A stretch of 53,469 bases of DNA from Candidatus Zixiibacteriota bacterium (GCA_030668485.1 DAOUTW010000028.1:1-53469); one strand, 5' to 3'. Positions 8,481-18,433 are shown, numbered from the stretch's first letter. Notes: generated by a model not told the origin, from the letters alone. Numbers and translations: made by a program.

Positions 8481-9677
8481 ATGGTACGTTTTCTCACCGC
8501 GGGCGAATCTCATGGCCGGGGAATTATCGGTCTGATCGAATCATTTCCGGCCGGACATGAAATTTCCGTAAAACAAATCAATCGTCAACTGGCTCGTCGA
8601 CAGCTCGGATACGGCCGGGGCAAGCGGATGCAGATCGAAAAAGACCGCGCCACCGTTCTTTCCGGATTGCGTCATGGCCGTTCTCTTGGGTCTCCTATAA
8701 CCTGTTTGATAGAAAATAAGGACTGGCCCAATTGGCGAAAGATCATGGATCCCAAGGCGCCGATATCCGGCCGGTTGAGCCGTCAAGAACGGAGCCGGGC
8801 ATATGATGTCACCGCGCCGCGTCCGGGGCATGCCGATCTGGCCGGAGCGATAAAATACGATACGCATGACCTGCGCAATATTCTGGAGCGGGCTTCGGCG
8901 AGGGAAACCGCCGCCCGGGTTGCCTGCGGAGCGATCGCCCGGCAGCTTCTGGAAAGTTACGATATCGGTATTGCCTCTCATGTCACGTCGATAGGAACGA
9001 TACGTCTCAAGAAAAGAAAAACCAATTTTGATGAGATTTTAAAAAAGGCCGACTCTTCACCGGTCCGATGTATCGATCCGGCGGTGTCGAAAGAAATGGT
9101 GTCTGAAATAAAGCAGGCGATAAAAGAAAAAGATACCCTGGGCGGTATCTTCGAGGTGCGGATATCCAACCTTCCGATAGGATTGGGGTCAACAGCACAA
9201 TGGTATTCTCGCCTGGACGGCGCCCTGGCGGCGGCGATGATGTCGATTCAGTCGGTCAAGGGAGTGGAAATCGGTGATGGTTTTGCTGTCAGTCGCCGAC
9301 GCGGCTCGAAAGCACATGACGAAATCTATTATAATCGCCGGTCCGGTGGTGAACGGAGTAAGAACTTTATTCGCCGGACCAATTATGCCGGAGGGGTTGA
9401 AGGCGGCATGACCAACGGGGCGGAACTGGTAATCAGGGCTGCCTGTAAACCAATCTCGACCTTGCGGCAGCCTCTTGATACGGTCGATGTTAAAACCGGC
9501 GAAAAGACGACCGCGATGGTGGAGCGATCCGATGCCTGCGTCGTCCCCGCGGCGGCCGTTGTGGGTGAGGCTATGGCAGCTATGGTTCTGGCTTCGGCTT
9601 TTACTGATCGTTTCGGAAACGATTGCCGGACCGACATAGACGCCAACTTCAACGCCTGGCTCGACCGGAAGTTCTAA
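8481..9677 (+). CDS. aroC: Chorismate synthase
   Basis: The enzyme converts 5-enolpyruvylshikimate-3-phosphate to chorismate, the last shikimate-pathway step, and uses reduced FMN without net redox change. The 398 residues show the family signatures: GESHGRGIIGLIESFPAG near the N terminus, RPGHADLAGAIKY, ILERASARETAARVA and RRGSKAHDE. The length fits the longer bacterial class. The ATG start has a strong GGAGG 5 nt upstream. No other aromatic biosynthesis gene is nearby. It lies between the signalling genes and pepA. Confidence 0.97.
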   Translation: MVRFLTAGESHGRGIIGLIESFPAGHEISVKQINRQLARRQLGYGRGKRMQIEKDRATVLSGLRHGRSLGSPITCLIENKDWPNWRKIMDPKAPISGRLSRQERSRAYDVTAPRPGHADLAGAIKYDTHDLRNILERASARETAARVACGAIARQLLESYDIGIASHVTSIGTIRLKKRKTNFDEILKKADSSPVRCIDPAVSKEMVSEIKQAIKEKDTLGGIFEVRISNLPIGLGSTAQWYSRLDGALAAAMMSIQSVKGVEIGDGFAVSRRRGSKAHDEIYYNRRSGGERSKNFIRRTNYAGGVEGGMTNGAELVIRAACKPISTLRQPLDTVDVKTGEKTTAMVERSDACVVPAAAVVGEAMAAMVLASAFTDRFGNDCRTDIDANFNAWLDRKF

Positions 9678-9735
9678 GACGATATCGAAATCGATTATTG
9701 GATGATAGGTAAATAAAATAGATAGGGAGAGACTT

Positions 9736-11226
9736 ATGGAGTTTTCATGTTCTGTCTCGAGTTTTTTCGATCTGGGTACCGAGGCGGTGGTTCTTTTTTG
9801 CGAAAAAGGAGAGCAGTCAACCGGTGAGATAATGGGGAAAATCGATCTTTTGACCGATGGCACGATTAGCGAAATGTATCAATCGGGCGAATTTGTCGGT
9901 TCGCTCGGTTCGGAGATTATGCTTCGTCGGGTGCCGGAGATGGCGGCCGGGCGGGTTATTCTGGCCGGGGTCGGGAAAAAAGACAAAATCACGATGGATG
10001 TCTACCGCCGGGTGGCGGGACGAATCGGCAAACTGGCCCGAAGACATAAATTGAAAACGGTTTCATTTTATTATGATGGTCCGGAAACCAATCCGGTGTC
10101 ATCGGCTATAGTCGAAGGGTTCGCCCTGGGAAGTTATCGTTTTCTCGATTACAAAACCGATGAAGATGCCGGTAAGGATGAGATCGAACTGCTTTCGGTG
10201 GTTGTGCCCCAAAAAGGGAAACTGAGGCAGGCTGAGGCAGGTCTTGCCCGTGGAGGAATTATCAGCGATGCCGTGACTCATTGTCGTGACCTGGTCGGGA
10301 CGCCGGGCAACGATCTCTATCCGGAAAGCTTTGCCAAACACGCTCAGACGCTCGCCAAGACGTTTAATTTCGATTGTAAGGTACTGAACCCGTCGGAAAT
10401 CAAGAAAGAGAATATGGGGGCGCTAATCGCCGTCGGCAAGGGATCGGAGAAGACTCCGCGTTTTGTTATTCTGAAATATAATGGTGGCAAACCTAACGCC
10501 AAGCCGGTGGTACTGATCGGGAAGGGGATTACCTTCGATGCCGGTGGTATTTCTCTCAAGCCCGGTTTGAATATGGGTGAAATGAAAGGGGATATGACCG
10601 GCGCCGCCGTAGTCTTGATGACTCTGGTCACAGCCGCCCGACTTCAGGCCAAGGTCAACCTGGTCGCGCTGATGCCGCTGGCCGAAAACATGCCTGCCGG
10701 AAACGCCACCCGGCCGGGGGATATCGTTACCTCACGGGCAGGGCATACTATTGAGGTCATCAACACCGATGCCGAAGGGCGACTGATTCTGGCCGACGCC
10801 CTTGATTACGCCAATACCTTTGACCCTCAGGCGGTGATCGATATCGCCACTCTGACCGGTGCGGCCGTTTATATCCTCGGGTATGAGGGTGCACCTTTTA
10901 TCGGCACCAATCAAAAACTCAATGATAATCTCCGAACTGCGGCCGACAGAACCGGGGAGAGGATCTGGGAATTGCCGCTCTGGGATGAGTTCTGCGATCT
11001 GATGAAATCGCCCATCGCCGATTTGAAGAATTCGGCGGGGAAGACGGCCGGGACTCTGGCGGCGGCAGGATTTTTGAAGAAATTTACCGGCGACTGGCCC
11101 TGGGCACATATCGATATCGCCTATTGCGATGTAGAGCCGAAAGGCAGGCCATATATTCCCGTAGGCCCGACCGGAATCGGGGTGCGTCTTCTGGTTGACC
11201 TGGTCACCAACTGGAAAAAGGTATAG
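9736..11226 (+). CDS. pepA: Cytosol leucyl aminopeptidase (M17)
   Basis: This is a two-metal aminopeptidase of family M17, 496 residues, cytoplasmic, that removes N-terminal residues from peptides. The N-terminal macrodomain-like region covers about 1-170. The catalytic domain has the metal and active-site motifs GKGITFDAGGISLKPG, MKGDMTGAA and NTDAEGRLILADAL, the last being the family signature. The start has GGGAGAG 6 nt upstream. It lies 58 nt after aroC and ends before a bidirectional terminator. Confidence 0.95.
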   Translation: MEFSCSVSSFFDLGTEAVVLFCEKGEQSTGEIMGKIDLLTDGTISEMYQSGEFVGSLGSEIMLRRVPEMAAGRVILAGVGKKDKITMDVYRRVAGRIGKLARRHKLKTVSFYYDGPETNPVSSAIVEGFALGSYRFLDYKTDEDAGKDEIELLSVVVPQKGKLRQAEAGLARGGIISDAVTHCRDLVGTPGNDLYPESFAKHAQTLAKTFNFDCKVLNPSEIKKENMGALIAVGKGSEKTPRFVILKYNGGKPNAKPVVLIGKGITFDAGGISLKPGLNMGEMKGDMTGAAVVLMTLVTAARLQAKVNLVALMPLAENMPAGNATRPGDIVTSRAGHTIEVINTDAEGRLILADALDYANTFDPQAVIDIATLTGAAVYILGYEGAPFIGTNQKLNDNLRTAADRTGERIWELPLWDEFCDLMKSPIADLKNSAGKTAGTLAAAGFLKKFTGDWPWAHIDIAYCDVEPKGRPYIPVGPTGIGVRLLVDLVTNWKKV

Positions 11227-11250
11227 AAAGACTTTCGACTGATGCCACAA

Positions 11251-11280
11251 AAAAAGCCCGCCGGTTTAGGCGGGCTTTTT
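11251..11280. terminator. Bidirectional terminator between convergent genes
   Basis: A 7-bp stem GCCCGCC/GGCGGGC (11256-11275) with a 6-nt loop is flanked by five A on the left and five T on the right. It works for pepA on + and for the propeller gene on -, which converge here. Confidence 0.92.
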
Positions 11281-11299
11281 CTTTGCTATTGGCAATAAT

Positions 11300-12358
11300 C
11301 TATTTTGACCAGGCGGGATTGCTGTGTTTGCCCGGCCCGGTAATCGGAGTCAGTTTGTCACCGTTGATGTCGATCACGTAAATGGTACCGTCCATTGTGG
11401 CAAAAGTGATCCATTTGGAATCGGGCGACCAGCCGACAGGATCGGGGAATACCTGCTGCGTCATCGAAGGTTTAAAAATCAGGCGCTTTTGGCTCAGATC
11501 GGGGGAGGTGATATATATCCCGGGGTTGCGCATATCGTTGCTCACATAGGCCAGCCAGCGGCCATCGGGGGACCATGACGGGGCGACAGCCTGGCTCATG
11601 CCCTTGGCTCCCTTGCGCATTTGTTCTTCAGGGACCATAATATCATCTATGTCGATAATCTTGATACCATGATTGGAGATGACATATCGGGTCGGATCAT
11701 CGCTATAACTGATAACAAAGGCCAGCTTTTTGCCGTCTCGCGATAAGGTCGGCGTAATCATCGAAGTATTCATCGTCTGCCAGTCTTTGCGAAAATAATC
11801 GGCATGGCCGTCGCTAATGCTGACTTTCGCCAGTTGTTGCGAGGGGATAAGATAGTCGACGAAGTTGGCATTGATGTCGTTCTGGTAGTAGATCATGGTG
11901 TCATTGTCGGACCATTCGGGATAATATCCGCCAAGGCCGAAGGTAACCCGTTTCCACCAATTTACATTAGTGAAAGCCGAATCGACATAAGCCAGGAAAA
12001 TGTCATGCAGCAGGTGCATGCCGCCCTCGTCCGAAGGCAGCTTGTTGGCATCTTTTCCCTCGCGCCCAAAGGCGATAATCTTGTTGTCGGGAGAAAAAGA
12101 GACTCGTCCTCGGGCATTGGTGACAGCGCTGACAACTTGTCGGTTTTTGCCGTCGGTATCCATAATCGAGATGCCGCCGTCCTTGACGAAAGCAATTCGA
12201 CCGTTGGGGCGGACGCCGACCTGAATCTTATCGGGATCGGGATTGGCGGTCGGTTTCGAGTTCTCCTGACCGGCCAGGACCAGCCCGGAAGACAGGACCA
12301 GCACACATAAGGCAATCATTCGCAAAAAAGTCATTCCAATATTCATATACTTACGCAA
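11300..12358 (-). CDS. Secreted TolB/WD40-like beta-propeller protein
   Basis: This is a 352-residue exported protein of unknown function. The first 30 residues are a signal peptide (hydrophobic run ending ..LVLAGQ). At least five PD40/TolB-like blades are visible, for example VSFSPDNKIIAFG, YPEWSDNDTMIYY, TPTLSRDGKKLAF, PSWSPDGRWLAYVS and VGWSPDSKWITFA. The start is a TTG with AGGAAGG a few bases upstream; an in-frame ATG lies 12 nt later. It lies 67 nt downstream of an outer-membrane protein gene on the same strand and probably shares its transcript. No Pal or TolA partner is near, so I do not call it tolB. Confidence 0.75.
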   Translation of the reverse strand: MRKYMNIGMTFLRMIALCVLVLSSGLVLAGQENSKPTANPDPDKIQVGVRPNGRIAFVKDGGISIMDTDGKNRQVVSAVTNARGRVSFSPDNKIIAFGREGKDANKLPSDEGGMHLLHDIFLAYVDSAFTNVNWWKRVTFGLGGYYPEWSDNDTMIYYQNDINANFVDYLIPSQQLAKVSISDGHADYFRKDWQTMNTSMITPTLSRDGKKLAFVISYSDDPTRYVISNHGIKIIDIDDIMVPEEQMRKGAKGMSQAVAPSWSPDGRWLAYVSNDMRNPGIYITSPDLSQKRLIFKPSMTQQVFPDPVGWSPDSKWITFATMDGTIYVIDINGDKLTPITGPGKHSNPAWSK

Positions 12359-12425
12359 CCATCCTTCCTATGTTACGGTGCTCAGGAAGCCATAATATAA
12401 TGCCGACACCGCCGTCAAACAAGTC

Positions 12426-13295
12426 TTACCAGCTAAAATATCGTTTAAGACCGAACTGAACGCGGGGACCCGACATATTGAGTTCGACTTGGGCTCCACT
12501 GTTGTTCACGGTGGCAACAGCCTCTTCGTTATTGGAATTATACCAATTCATGCTGGTAAAGTTCAAATATAGGTATCGGGCTTCGCCTTCGATCACCAGA
12601 CCGGCGAAATTGATTGGGTATTCAGCCGATAGCGAAGCGGTAAACCCGGGGGCGCCGCCAGTCAACTGGCCGCTAATGACTTCCGGCTCTCCGGTGCTGA
12701 GGTTATAGCCTGTGAAACCGTCCCTGAGTTCCCAACTGGCAAAATAATAGCCGAGTCCGCCACCGACCTTGAAGGCCAGATTGTTCAAATTTCCATCTTT
12801 ATCGGGCGGTTCCGAGAGATAGTAGTCGACGGAAGCGGAAAAACCGTATATTTGGATTTCCGAATTCAGGTCAAATCCGTAATGATCGTCAGGATCATCG
12901 GAATTGAGCAAAGACAAGTTGAAATCTCCGGTCTGAGCGGAACCCTGTTTTAGCCAATAAGAGAAGCCTAATTCCAGTGATGTTTTGGGCGATGGCATGA
13001 TACCGAAACCGCCAAAGAGTTCGTAGGAAGAGTTGATCTTTTCCACCTCACCGGTGCCGTCACCGATACTGGAGACCAGCGGGGAAACACGGACGGACAT
13101 TTTATTGTAATCATTGTCTCGATTGAGTCGTCCGAACGATCCATTGACAATAAGATAACCTACCTTCTTTTCCTGCTTTTTCTCAGCTTTCTTAAGAAAC
13201 TTGGCAACCAGTTCATCTTCGGTTTGAGCAAAGGTTGGGGTGATCAACAGCAGTGACAACCCGATGACCATGACAATTGCAAAAATGGAGCGCAT
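12426..13295 (-). CDS. Outer-membrane beta-barrel protein, function unknown
   Basis: The 289-residue protein has a clear signal peptide (about residues 1-23, ending TFAQ), a short charged helix rich in Lys and Glu, then alternating amphipathic strands typical of a small outer-membrane barrel. It ends in FGLKRYFSW, with the C-terminal aromatic residue that BAM recognises. The start has a perfect AGGAGG 5 nt upstream. It precedes the propeller gene in the same direction. I cannot assign a substrate or family name. Confidence 0.75.
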   Translation of the reverse strand: MRSIFAIVMVIGLSLLLITPTFAQTEDELVAKFLKKAEKKQEKKVGYLIVNGSFGRLNRDNDYNKMSVRVSPLVSSIGDGTGEVEKINSSYELFGGFGIMPSPKTSLELGFSYWLKQGSAQTGDFNLSLLNSDDPDDHYGFDLNSEIQIYGFSASVDYYLSEPPDKDGNLNNLAFKVGGGLGYYFASWELRDGFTGYNLSTGEPEVISGQLTGGAPGFTASLSAEYPINFAGLVIEGEARYLYLNFTSMNWYNSNNEEAVATVNNSGAQVELNMSGPRVQFGLKRYFSW

Positions 13296-13504
13296 AAGTC
13301 CTCCTGAAAATAATGGCTTTTTGTCTTGTATCGGAAGCAGTTAGCACAAATTTAAGCGAGAGATGAAAATAAATTCCGGAAGAGGACACAAGGTCTGGTG
13401 GTGGGGAATTATTATTTTGAGATATCAGGACCGGTATTGTCTTTTGTATGTTGTTGATTATTAATTAATTGTCGCTATTAGTTAAAGTATAAGATTAGCA
13501 ATAA

Positions 13505-13540
13505 AGAAAAGGCCGCCGGAAAACTCCCGGCGGCCTTGTA
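13505..13540 (-). terminator. Terminator of nifJ
   Basis: A 9-bp stem GGCCGCCGG/CCGGCGGCC (13511-13535) with a 7-nt loop. On the - strand it is followed by TTTTCTTTAT. The gap 13296-13559 holds this terminator and AT-rich DNA upstream of the barrel gene, in which I see no clear promoter. Confidence 0.9.
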
Positions 13541-13559
13541 TAAAAAATCAGAAAGTTTT

Positions 13560-16500
13560 TTACTCTTTCTTGTCCTTATCTTCAGAAGCGAAGCTGAGTT
13601 TGGCCAACTGCTCATAAACATGGAAGCGGAGGCTTGCATCTTTCTGAGCGAGTTCGCCCAGCATCGCGGCGCGTTCAGGATCAATATTGCGAAGTGTCCG
13701 CCAGCGATTTTCGCCCATAGCGTATTCCGAATAATCGAGGGTCGGAGGTTTTGAATCCAGGAGCAGAGGATTTTTGCCCTCCTCGATCAGGGCGGGGTTG
13801 AAGCGGACGAGAGGCCAGTGACCCGATTTTACCGCCTTCACCTGTTCATTGAGGCCATGAGCCATATCGATACCGTGGGCAATACAGTGGCTGTAAGCGA
13901 TGATTATCGAGGGGCCGTCGTATGCTTCGGCTTCCATGAACGCTTTCACGGTTTGGTTCTGGCTGGCGCCCATCGCAATACGGGCGACATAGATGTTGCC
14001 ATAAGTCATGGCGATCATCGCCAGGTCTTTTTTCGGCAGCGGTTTTCCGGCCGCCGCAAACTTGGCGGTGGCGCCGCGCGGGGTCGATTTGGACATCTGA
14101 CCGCCGGTATTGGAATAGACCTCGGTATCAAGTACCAGCAAGTTGATATTCTTGCCGGAGGCGAGAACATGATCCAATCCACCGTAACCGATGTCATAGG
14201 CCCAGCCGTCTCCGCCAACGCCCCAGACCGATTTCTCGACGAGGTAATCGGCGATATTCAACAGGCGTCCGGCCTCGGGTTGGCTTATGCCGGCAAGTTT
14301 TGTCTTGAGCTTTTCGACGCGAGCTCGTTGCTCTTCGATTGCGATCGGATTTGACTGATCGGCATTGGCGATTTCGTCGTACATCTCAGGTGCGACTTTC
14401 TTAAGCATCTCCAAGGCATGTGCTTTGAGTTTATCGACTGTCAGCCGCATACCAAAAGCAAACTCGGCGCAATCTTCAAAAAGAGAATTGGACCAGGCCG
14501 GGCCGCGGCCGTCGGCTCGTTTGGCGAATGGCGTCGTCGGGAGGTTGCCACCGTAGATCGAAGAACATCCGGTGGCGTTGCCGATCAAAGCCCGGTCGCC
14601 GAACAACTGGGTTAACAGTTTGACATAGGGAGTTTCACCGCAGCCGGAGCAGGCGCCGGAGAACTCGAAAAGCGGTTTGACAAACTGGCTGCCTTTGACC
14701 GTGCCGATCTTGTACAACGAAGGATCGGTTTCCGGCAGATTGAGGAAGAAATTGAAATTCTCCCTTTCGTTTTCACGCAGAGGAGCCTGACGATGCATTT
14801 CGATCGCCTTGAGACCCGACTTCTCTTTCTGGTTTTCGTATGCGGGGCAGACGTTGACGCAAATAGTACAACCGGTACAATCCTCGGGAGCCACCTGCAG
14901 GGTATATTTCAGGTCTTTGAATTTCGGCCCGGAGGCATCAACCGACTTGAATGTCTCAGGCGCCCCTTCGAGCTGCTGCGGGTCGTAAGCCTTCTGCAAT
15001 ATGGCTGCATGGGGACATACCAGGACGCACTGTCCGCATTGAATACAGATATTTTCATCCCAGACCGGAATATCGACCGCGATATTCCGCTTTTCGTACT
15101 GGGTCGTCGCCGTCATATAGGTTCCATCTTCGGGGAAGGCCGAAACCGGCAGGTCGTCACCCTTTCCGGCGATGATCGGCGCCGTCACATTTCTGACGAA
15201 TTCCGGAGAATTTTCAGGAACCAGGGGCGGCATGGATAACTTGCTGGTCACCTCTTGCGGGTAATCAACCTTGAAAAGGGCGTCTTTGGAGGCGTCGACA
15301 GCGGAGTAATTCATGTTGACGACTTTCTCACCCTTGCTGCCGTATGTTTTCTTGATAGCTTTCTTGATCTCCCGAATCGATTCTTCAGGAGTCAGGATCT
15401 CCGAGATGAGGAAGAAGGCGGTCTGCATAATCATATTGATCCGGGCGCCCAAACCAAGTTTTTCTCCCAGGGAGAGGGCATCGATGACATAGAAGTTCAG
15501 TTTTTTGTCGATGATCTGTTTCTGGACCTCCTGCGGCATCTTATCCCAGACTTCATCTTTGGAGAAGGGACTATTGAGCAGGAAAGTTCCGCCCTCGACG
15601 ATATTCGACAGCATGTCATATTTTTCCAGGAAGGAGAAGTTATGACAGGCGACCATATTTGGGTTGGAGATCAAGTATGGGCTGCGAATCGGGTTCTTGC
15701 TGAACCGCACATGTGAGATCGTCACCGCGCCGGCCTTTTTGGAATCATAGACAAAATATCCCTGAGCGTAATTGTCGGTATTTTCGCCGATGATTTTGAT
15801 GGTATTCTTATTGGCGCCGACCGTGCCATCCGATCCCAGACCATAGAAGAGAGCCCGATGAACATCATCGCCTTCGATATCGAATCCGCGATCATAGTCG
15901 AGGCTGGTATTGGTGACGTCGTCGACGATCGAAACGGTAAAGTGATTTTTGGGCTGATCCGATTTCAGGTTATCCAGTGCCGCCTTGGCATCGGCCGGGG
16001 TAAAGTCTTTTGAACCGAGCCCATAGCGACCGCCTACGACGATCGGCATCTGGTTCAGCGTAAGAGTTCCCTGCTGCTGGCTTTCGCGCAGAGCGCTCTG
16101 TACATCGGTATAGATCGGCTCACCTATTGCACCCGGTTCTTTGGTGCGATCGAGGACGGCAATCTTCTTGACGGTTTTGGGTAGAGCGTTGATGAAAGCA
16201 TCGGCTGCGAAGGGACGGTAGAGGCGGATCTTGATAATACCGACCTTTTCGCCCTGGGCAACTAGGTAATCGACCGTCGAATGAGCGCATTCGGCGCCGG
16301 AGCCCATAATAACGACGACACGCTCGGCATCGGGAGCGCCGAAGTAATCGAATAATTTGTATTGCCGACCGGTCAGAGCGGCGAATTGATCCATCATCGA
16401 CTGGACGATTCCCGGGGTGGCATCGTAAAAACGATTGACGGTTTCCCGCGACTGGAAAAAGACGTCCGGGTTTTGAGATGTACCGCGGATAACGGGCTGA

Positions 16501-17183
16501 TCAGGGGTGAGGGCACGTGCGCGATGGGCTGCGACCATCTCATCGGTGATCATCTGCTCCATTACATCGAAGGGAAGTTCGGTTATTTTTTGAACTTCAT
16601 GGGAGGTACGGAAGCCGTCGAAAGCTTGAATCATCGGTATCCGGCTTTTCATCGAGGCCGCCTGTGCGATGAGAGCATTATCCATAGATTCCTGAACCGA
16701 TCCGGAAAGGAGTTGGCCGAAACCGGTGGTACGAACAGCCATGATATCGGAATGGTCGCCGAAAATCGAAAGGGCATGCGTCGCGACGGCCCGCGCCGAA
16801 ACGTGGAACACGGTCGGGGTCAGTTCGCCGGCGATTTTGAACATCGTCGGGATCATCAGCAACAATCCCTGCGAGGCGGTAAAAGTGGTCGACAGCGAAC
16901 CGCTGGTAATGGCGCCATGCACTGCCGCGGAAGCTCCGCCTTCCGACTGCATCTCGGTTACCTGGGGAATGCTGCCCCAAATATTGGTTTCACCCCGGGC
17001 GGATTTTTCATCAGCCTCTTCACCCATGCCCGAAGACGGGGTGATCGGATAGATGGCAATGACCTCATTGATAGCATGGGCCGTATGCGTCACGGCGCTG
17101 TTGCCGTCGATGGTAATCGATTTGCCGGTCACGCCCTTCTTGGGGGCGTTTTCTATATTATCAGTAGCCGCTGAGCCTTTCAT
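13560..17183 (-). CDS. nifJ: Pyruvate:ferredoxin (flavodoxin) oxidoreductase, single-chain
   Basis: PFOR oxidises pyruvate with CoA to acetyl-CoA and CO2 and passes electrons to ferredoxin. From ATG 17183 it is about 1,207 residues, the usual size of the fused homodimeric type. The order is pyrimidine-binding domain (YPITPSSGMGE, then FGDHSDIMAVRTTGF), the gamma/CoA domain, a two-cluster ferredoxin insert (CIQCGQCVLVCP and CTGCTICVNVCP), and a thiamine-diphosphate domain (GACSGCGETPYVK, GGDGWAYDIGYGGLDH). ATG 17183 has GGAG 7 nt upstream; an ATG 18 nt earlier lacks this spacing. It lies downstream of dcd and the Rrf2 regulator gene. Reductive carboxylation is possible but not shown. Confidence 0.95.
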   Translation of the reverse strand: MKGSAATDNIENAPKKGVTGKSITIDGNSAVTHTAHAINEVIAIYPITPSSGMGEEADEKSARGETNIWGSIPQVTEMQSEGGASAAVHGAITSGSLSTTFTASQGLLLMIPTMFKIAGELTPTVFHVSARAVATHALSIFGDHSDIMAVRTTGFGQLLSGSVQESMDNALIAQAASMKSRIPMIQAFDGFRTSHEVQKITELPFDVMEQMITDEMVAAHRARALTPDQPVIRGTSQNPDVFFQSRETVNRFYDATPGIVQSMMDQFAALTGRQYKLFDYFGAPDAERVVVIMGSGAECAHSTVDYLVAQGEKVGIIKIRLYRPFAADAFINALPKTVKKIAVLDRTKEPGAIGEPIYTDVQSALRESQQQGTLTLNQMPIVVGGRYGLGSKDFTPADAKAALDNLKSDQPKNHFTVSIVDDVTNTSLDYDRGFDIEGDDVHRALFYGLGSDGTVGANKNTIKIIGENTDNYAQGYFVYDSKKAGAVTISHVRFSKNPIRSPYLISNPNMVACHNFSFLEKYDMLSNIVEGGTFLLNSPFSKDEVWDKMPQEVQKQIIDKKLNFYVIDALSLGEKLGLGARINMIMQTAFFLISEILTPEESIREIKKAIKKTYGSKGEKVVNMNYSAVDASKDALFKVDYPQEVTSKLSMPPLVPENSPEFVRNVTAPIIAGKGDDLPVSAFPEDGTYMTATTQYEKRNIAVDIPVWDENICIQCGQCVLVCPHAAILQKAYDPQQLEGAPETFKSVDASGPKFKDLKYTLQVAPEDCTGCTICVNVCPAYENQKEKSGLKAIEMHRQAPLRENERENFNFFLNLPETDPSLYKIGTVKGSQFVKPLFEFSGACSGCGETPYVKLLTQLFGDRALIGNATGCSSIYGGNLPTTPFAKRADGRGPAWSNSLFEDCAEFAFGMRLTVDKLKAHALEMLKKVAPEMYDEIANADQSNPIAIEEQRARVEKLKTKLAGISQPEAGRLLNIADYLVEKSVWGVGGDGWAYDIGYGGLDHVLASGKNINLLVLDTEVYSNTGGQMSKSTPRGATAKFAAAGKPLPKKDLAMIAMTYGNIYVARIAMGASQNQTVKAFMEAEAYDGPSIIIAYSHCIAHGIDMAHGLNEQVKAVKSGHWPLVRFNPALIEEGKNPLLLDSKPPTLDYSEYAMGENRWRTLRNIDPERAAMLGELAQKDASLRFHVYEQLAKLSFASEDKDKKE

Positions 17184-17208
17184 TCTGTCTCTCCTCTGCA
17201 TCTATTAA

Positions 17209-17240
17209 ACTTCCGCTCAAAACGGGCTAAGACCGGAAGT
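17209..17240 (-). promoter_or_regulatory. Inverted repeat in the nifJ leader
   Basis: ACTTCCG (17209-17215) and CGGAAGT (17234-17240) are perfect 7-bp arms 18 nt apart, ending 26 nt before the nifJ ATG. It may be an operator or a leader hairpin. A TATAAT occurs further upstream on the - strand (17314-17319), but I found no matching -35. Confidence 0.4.
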
Positions 17241-17362
17241 GTATTTATTCCATAAAAAAGTTTTGTCTCTTTGATCCTATCCTTATCCTCTATCCGGTGC
17301 GGTATTATAGATGGGGATACCGATTCTTTTGCCGCCATTATATACCGAATCCGGGGATAAGT

Positions 17363-17914
17363 TTATAGTTTGGCCAGAGTAATTTTCTTCTGAGCCTGAT
17401 ATTTCCCTTTCTTATCGGCATAAGAAACCTCGCACATCTCGTCCGATTCCAGAAAAATCAGCTGTGCGATTCCTTCATTGGCGTAAACTCGCACCGGCAG
17501 GGGAGCGGTATTCGACAGTTCAAGTGTGGCATAACCTTCCCACTCCGGTTCGAACGGGGTGACATTGACTATCAGGCCACATCTGGCATAAGTCGACTTT
17601 CCCATGCAGATAGTCAATACACTTCGGGGGATTTTGAAATATTCAACCGTACGTGCCAGTGCGAAGGAATGGGGAGGGATCAGAATAGAGCGAGCTTTTA
17701 CAGCCGTCAGTGCCTTATCGTGAGGCTTCTTGGGGTCAATCTCGGTGAAATTTATTCCACTGAATATCTGAAATTCATCGGCAACTCGAAAATCGTAGCC
17801 GTATGATGATAAGCCGTATGAAATGCCCTTACGAATTTGGCGGGGAGAGAACGGACGTATCATGTCTTGCTCTCTCACCATTCTCTTTATCCAGGTGTCT
17901 GATTTTACCGCCAT
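17363..17914 (-). CDS. dcd: dCTP deaminase
   Basis: The enzyme makes dUTP from dCTP (or dUMP in the bifunctional type) for thymidylate synthesis. The 183 residues are close to the family length. Signatures are [25 protein letters not shown] near the N terminus, [48 protein letters not shown] with the catalytic Glu region, and [14 protein letters not shown] lies 7 nt before the ATG. It has its own promoter overlapping the end of the Rrf2 gene. Sequence alone does not settle mono- versus bifunctional activity. Confidence 0.93.
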   Translation of the reverse strand: MAVKSDTWIKRMVREQDMIRPFSPRQIRKGISYGLSSYGYDFRVADEFQIFSGINFTEIDPKKPHDKALTAVKARSILIPPHSFALARTVEYFKIPRSVLTICMGKSTYARCGLIVNVTPFEPEWEGYATLELSNTAPLPVRVYANEGIAQLIFLESDEMCEVSYADKKGKYQAQKKITLAKL

Positions 17915-17970
17915 CTCAATTCTCCGTATCAGTGTCAGTCCAGGAACAACCGCTGTCTCCGAACCCGTAT

Positions 17971-17999
17971 ATATTAAGACATCACCCGGTACTTGTCAA
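17971..17999 (-). promoter_or_regulatory. Promoter for dcd
   Basis: On the - strand: TTGACA (17999-17994), a 17-nt spacer and TAATAT (17976-17971). The -35 box overlaps the last codons of the Rrf2 gene. The leader to the dcd ATG is about 50 nt. Confidence 0.6.
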
Positions 18000-18433
18000 A
18001 CGCCATAGGACTTTTTAGGTCCTCCTGCTTCCTTTTCCCACTTCAGCAAATCAGCGATGCTATGCTCATCAAATATGTCCATGATGGAAGTTTGAGCTTT
18101 TTCCAGCAGGACCTTGACTGAGCAGTTTTGTCGATCGCAAACTTCATCGACGTTGAAACACTTCGCCAGGAAATAAGGCCCGTGAATTATTTCAATGACC
18201 TCTCTGAAAGAAATTTCATTAGCTGGTCGAGCCAGTGAAAATCCACCCTTGACACCACGGTGGGAACGGATAATTCCCGATTTGGATAAAGATTGAAATA
18301 TCTTGGCCAGGAACTTCTCCGGTACATCCTGAACTTTAGAAATTTCCGACAGGGGTGTGATCTTACCGGCTGGCTGATCTGCGAGATACAGAATGCCGAA
18401 AATACCGTATGCTTCCGCCTTGGTAAATTGCAT
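17996..18433 (-). CDS. Rrf2-family regulator with a three-cysteine (Fe-S type) motif
   Basis: This 145-residue regulator has a winged helix-turn-helix at residues 1-70 (QDVPEKFLAKIFQSLSKSG, HRGVKGGFSLARP). Cys92, Cys99 and Cys104 lie almost exactly where IscR keeps its [2Fe-2S] ligands (92, 98, 104), so a redox or Fe-S-sensing role is likely. AGGTGAT precedes the ATG. It sits upstream of dcd and nifJ and is divergent from an FAD/Fe-S oxidoreductase gene. No isc or suf genes are present here, so I do not call it iscR. Its targets are inferred from position. Confidence 0.88.
   Translation of the reverse strand: MQFTKAEAYGIFGILYLADQPAGKITPLSEISKVQDVPEKFLAKIFQSLSKSGIIRSHRGVKGGFSLARPANEISFREVIEIIHGPYFLAKCFNVDEVCDRQNCSVKVLLEKAQTSIMDIFDEHSIADLLKWEKEAGGPKKSYGV

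Noticed and set aside
11300-12358. Calling the propeller gene tolB
   Set aside because: The blades match TolB-like repeats, but no Tol-Pal genes are nearby and many unrelated exported proteins share these repeats.
16362-17174. 270-codon plus-strand frame opposite nifJ
   Set aside because: Antisense shadow of the PFOR pyrimidine-binding domain; no motif.
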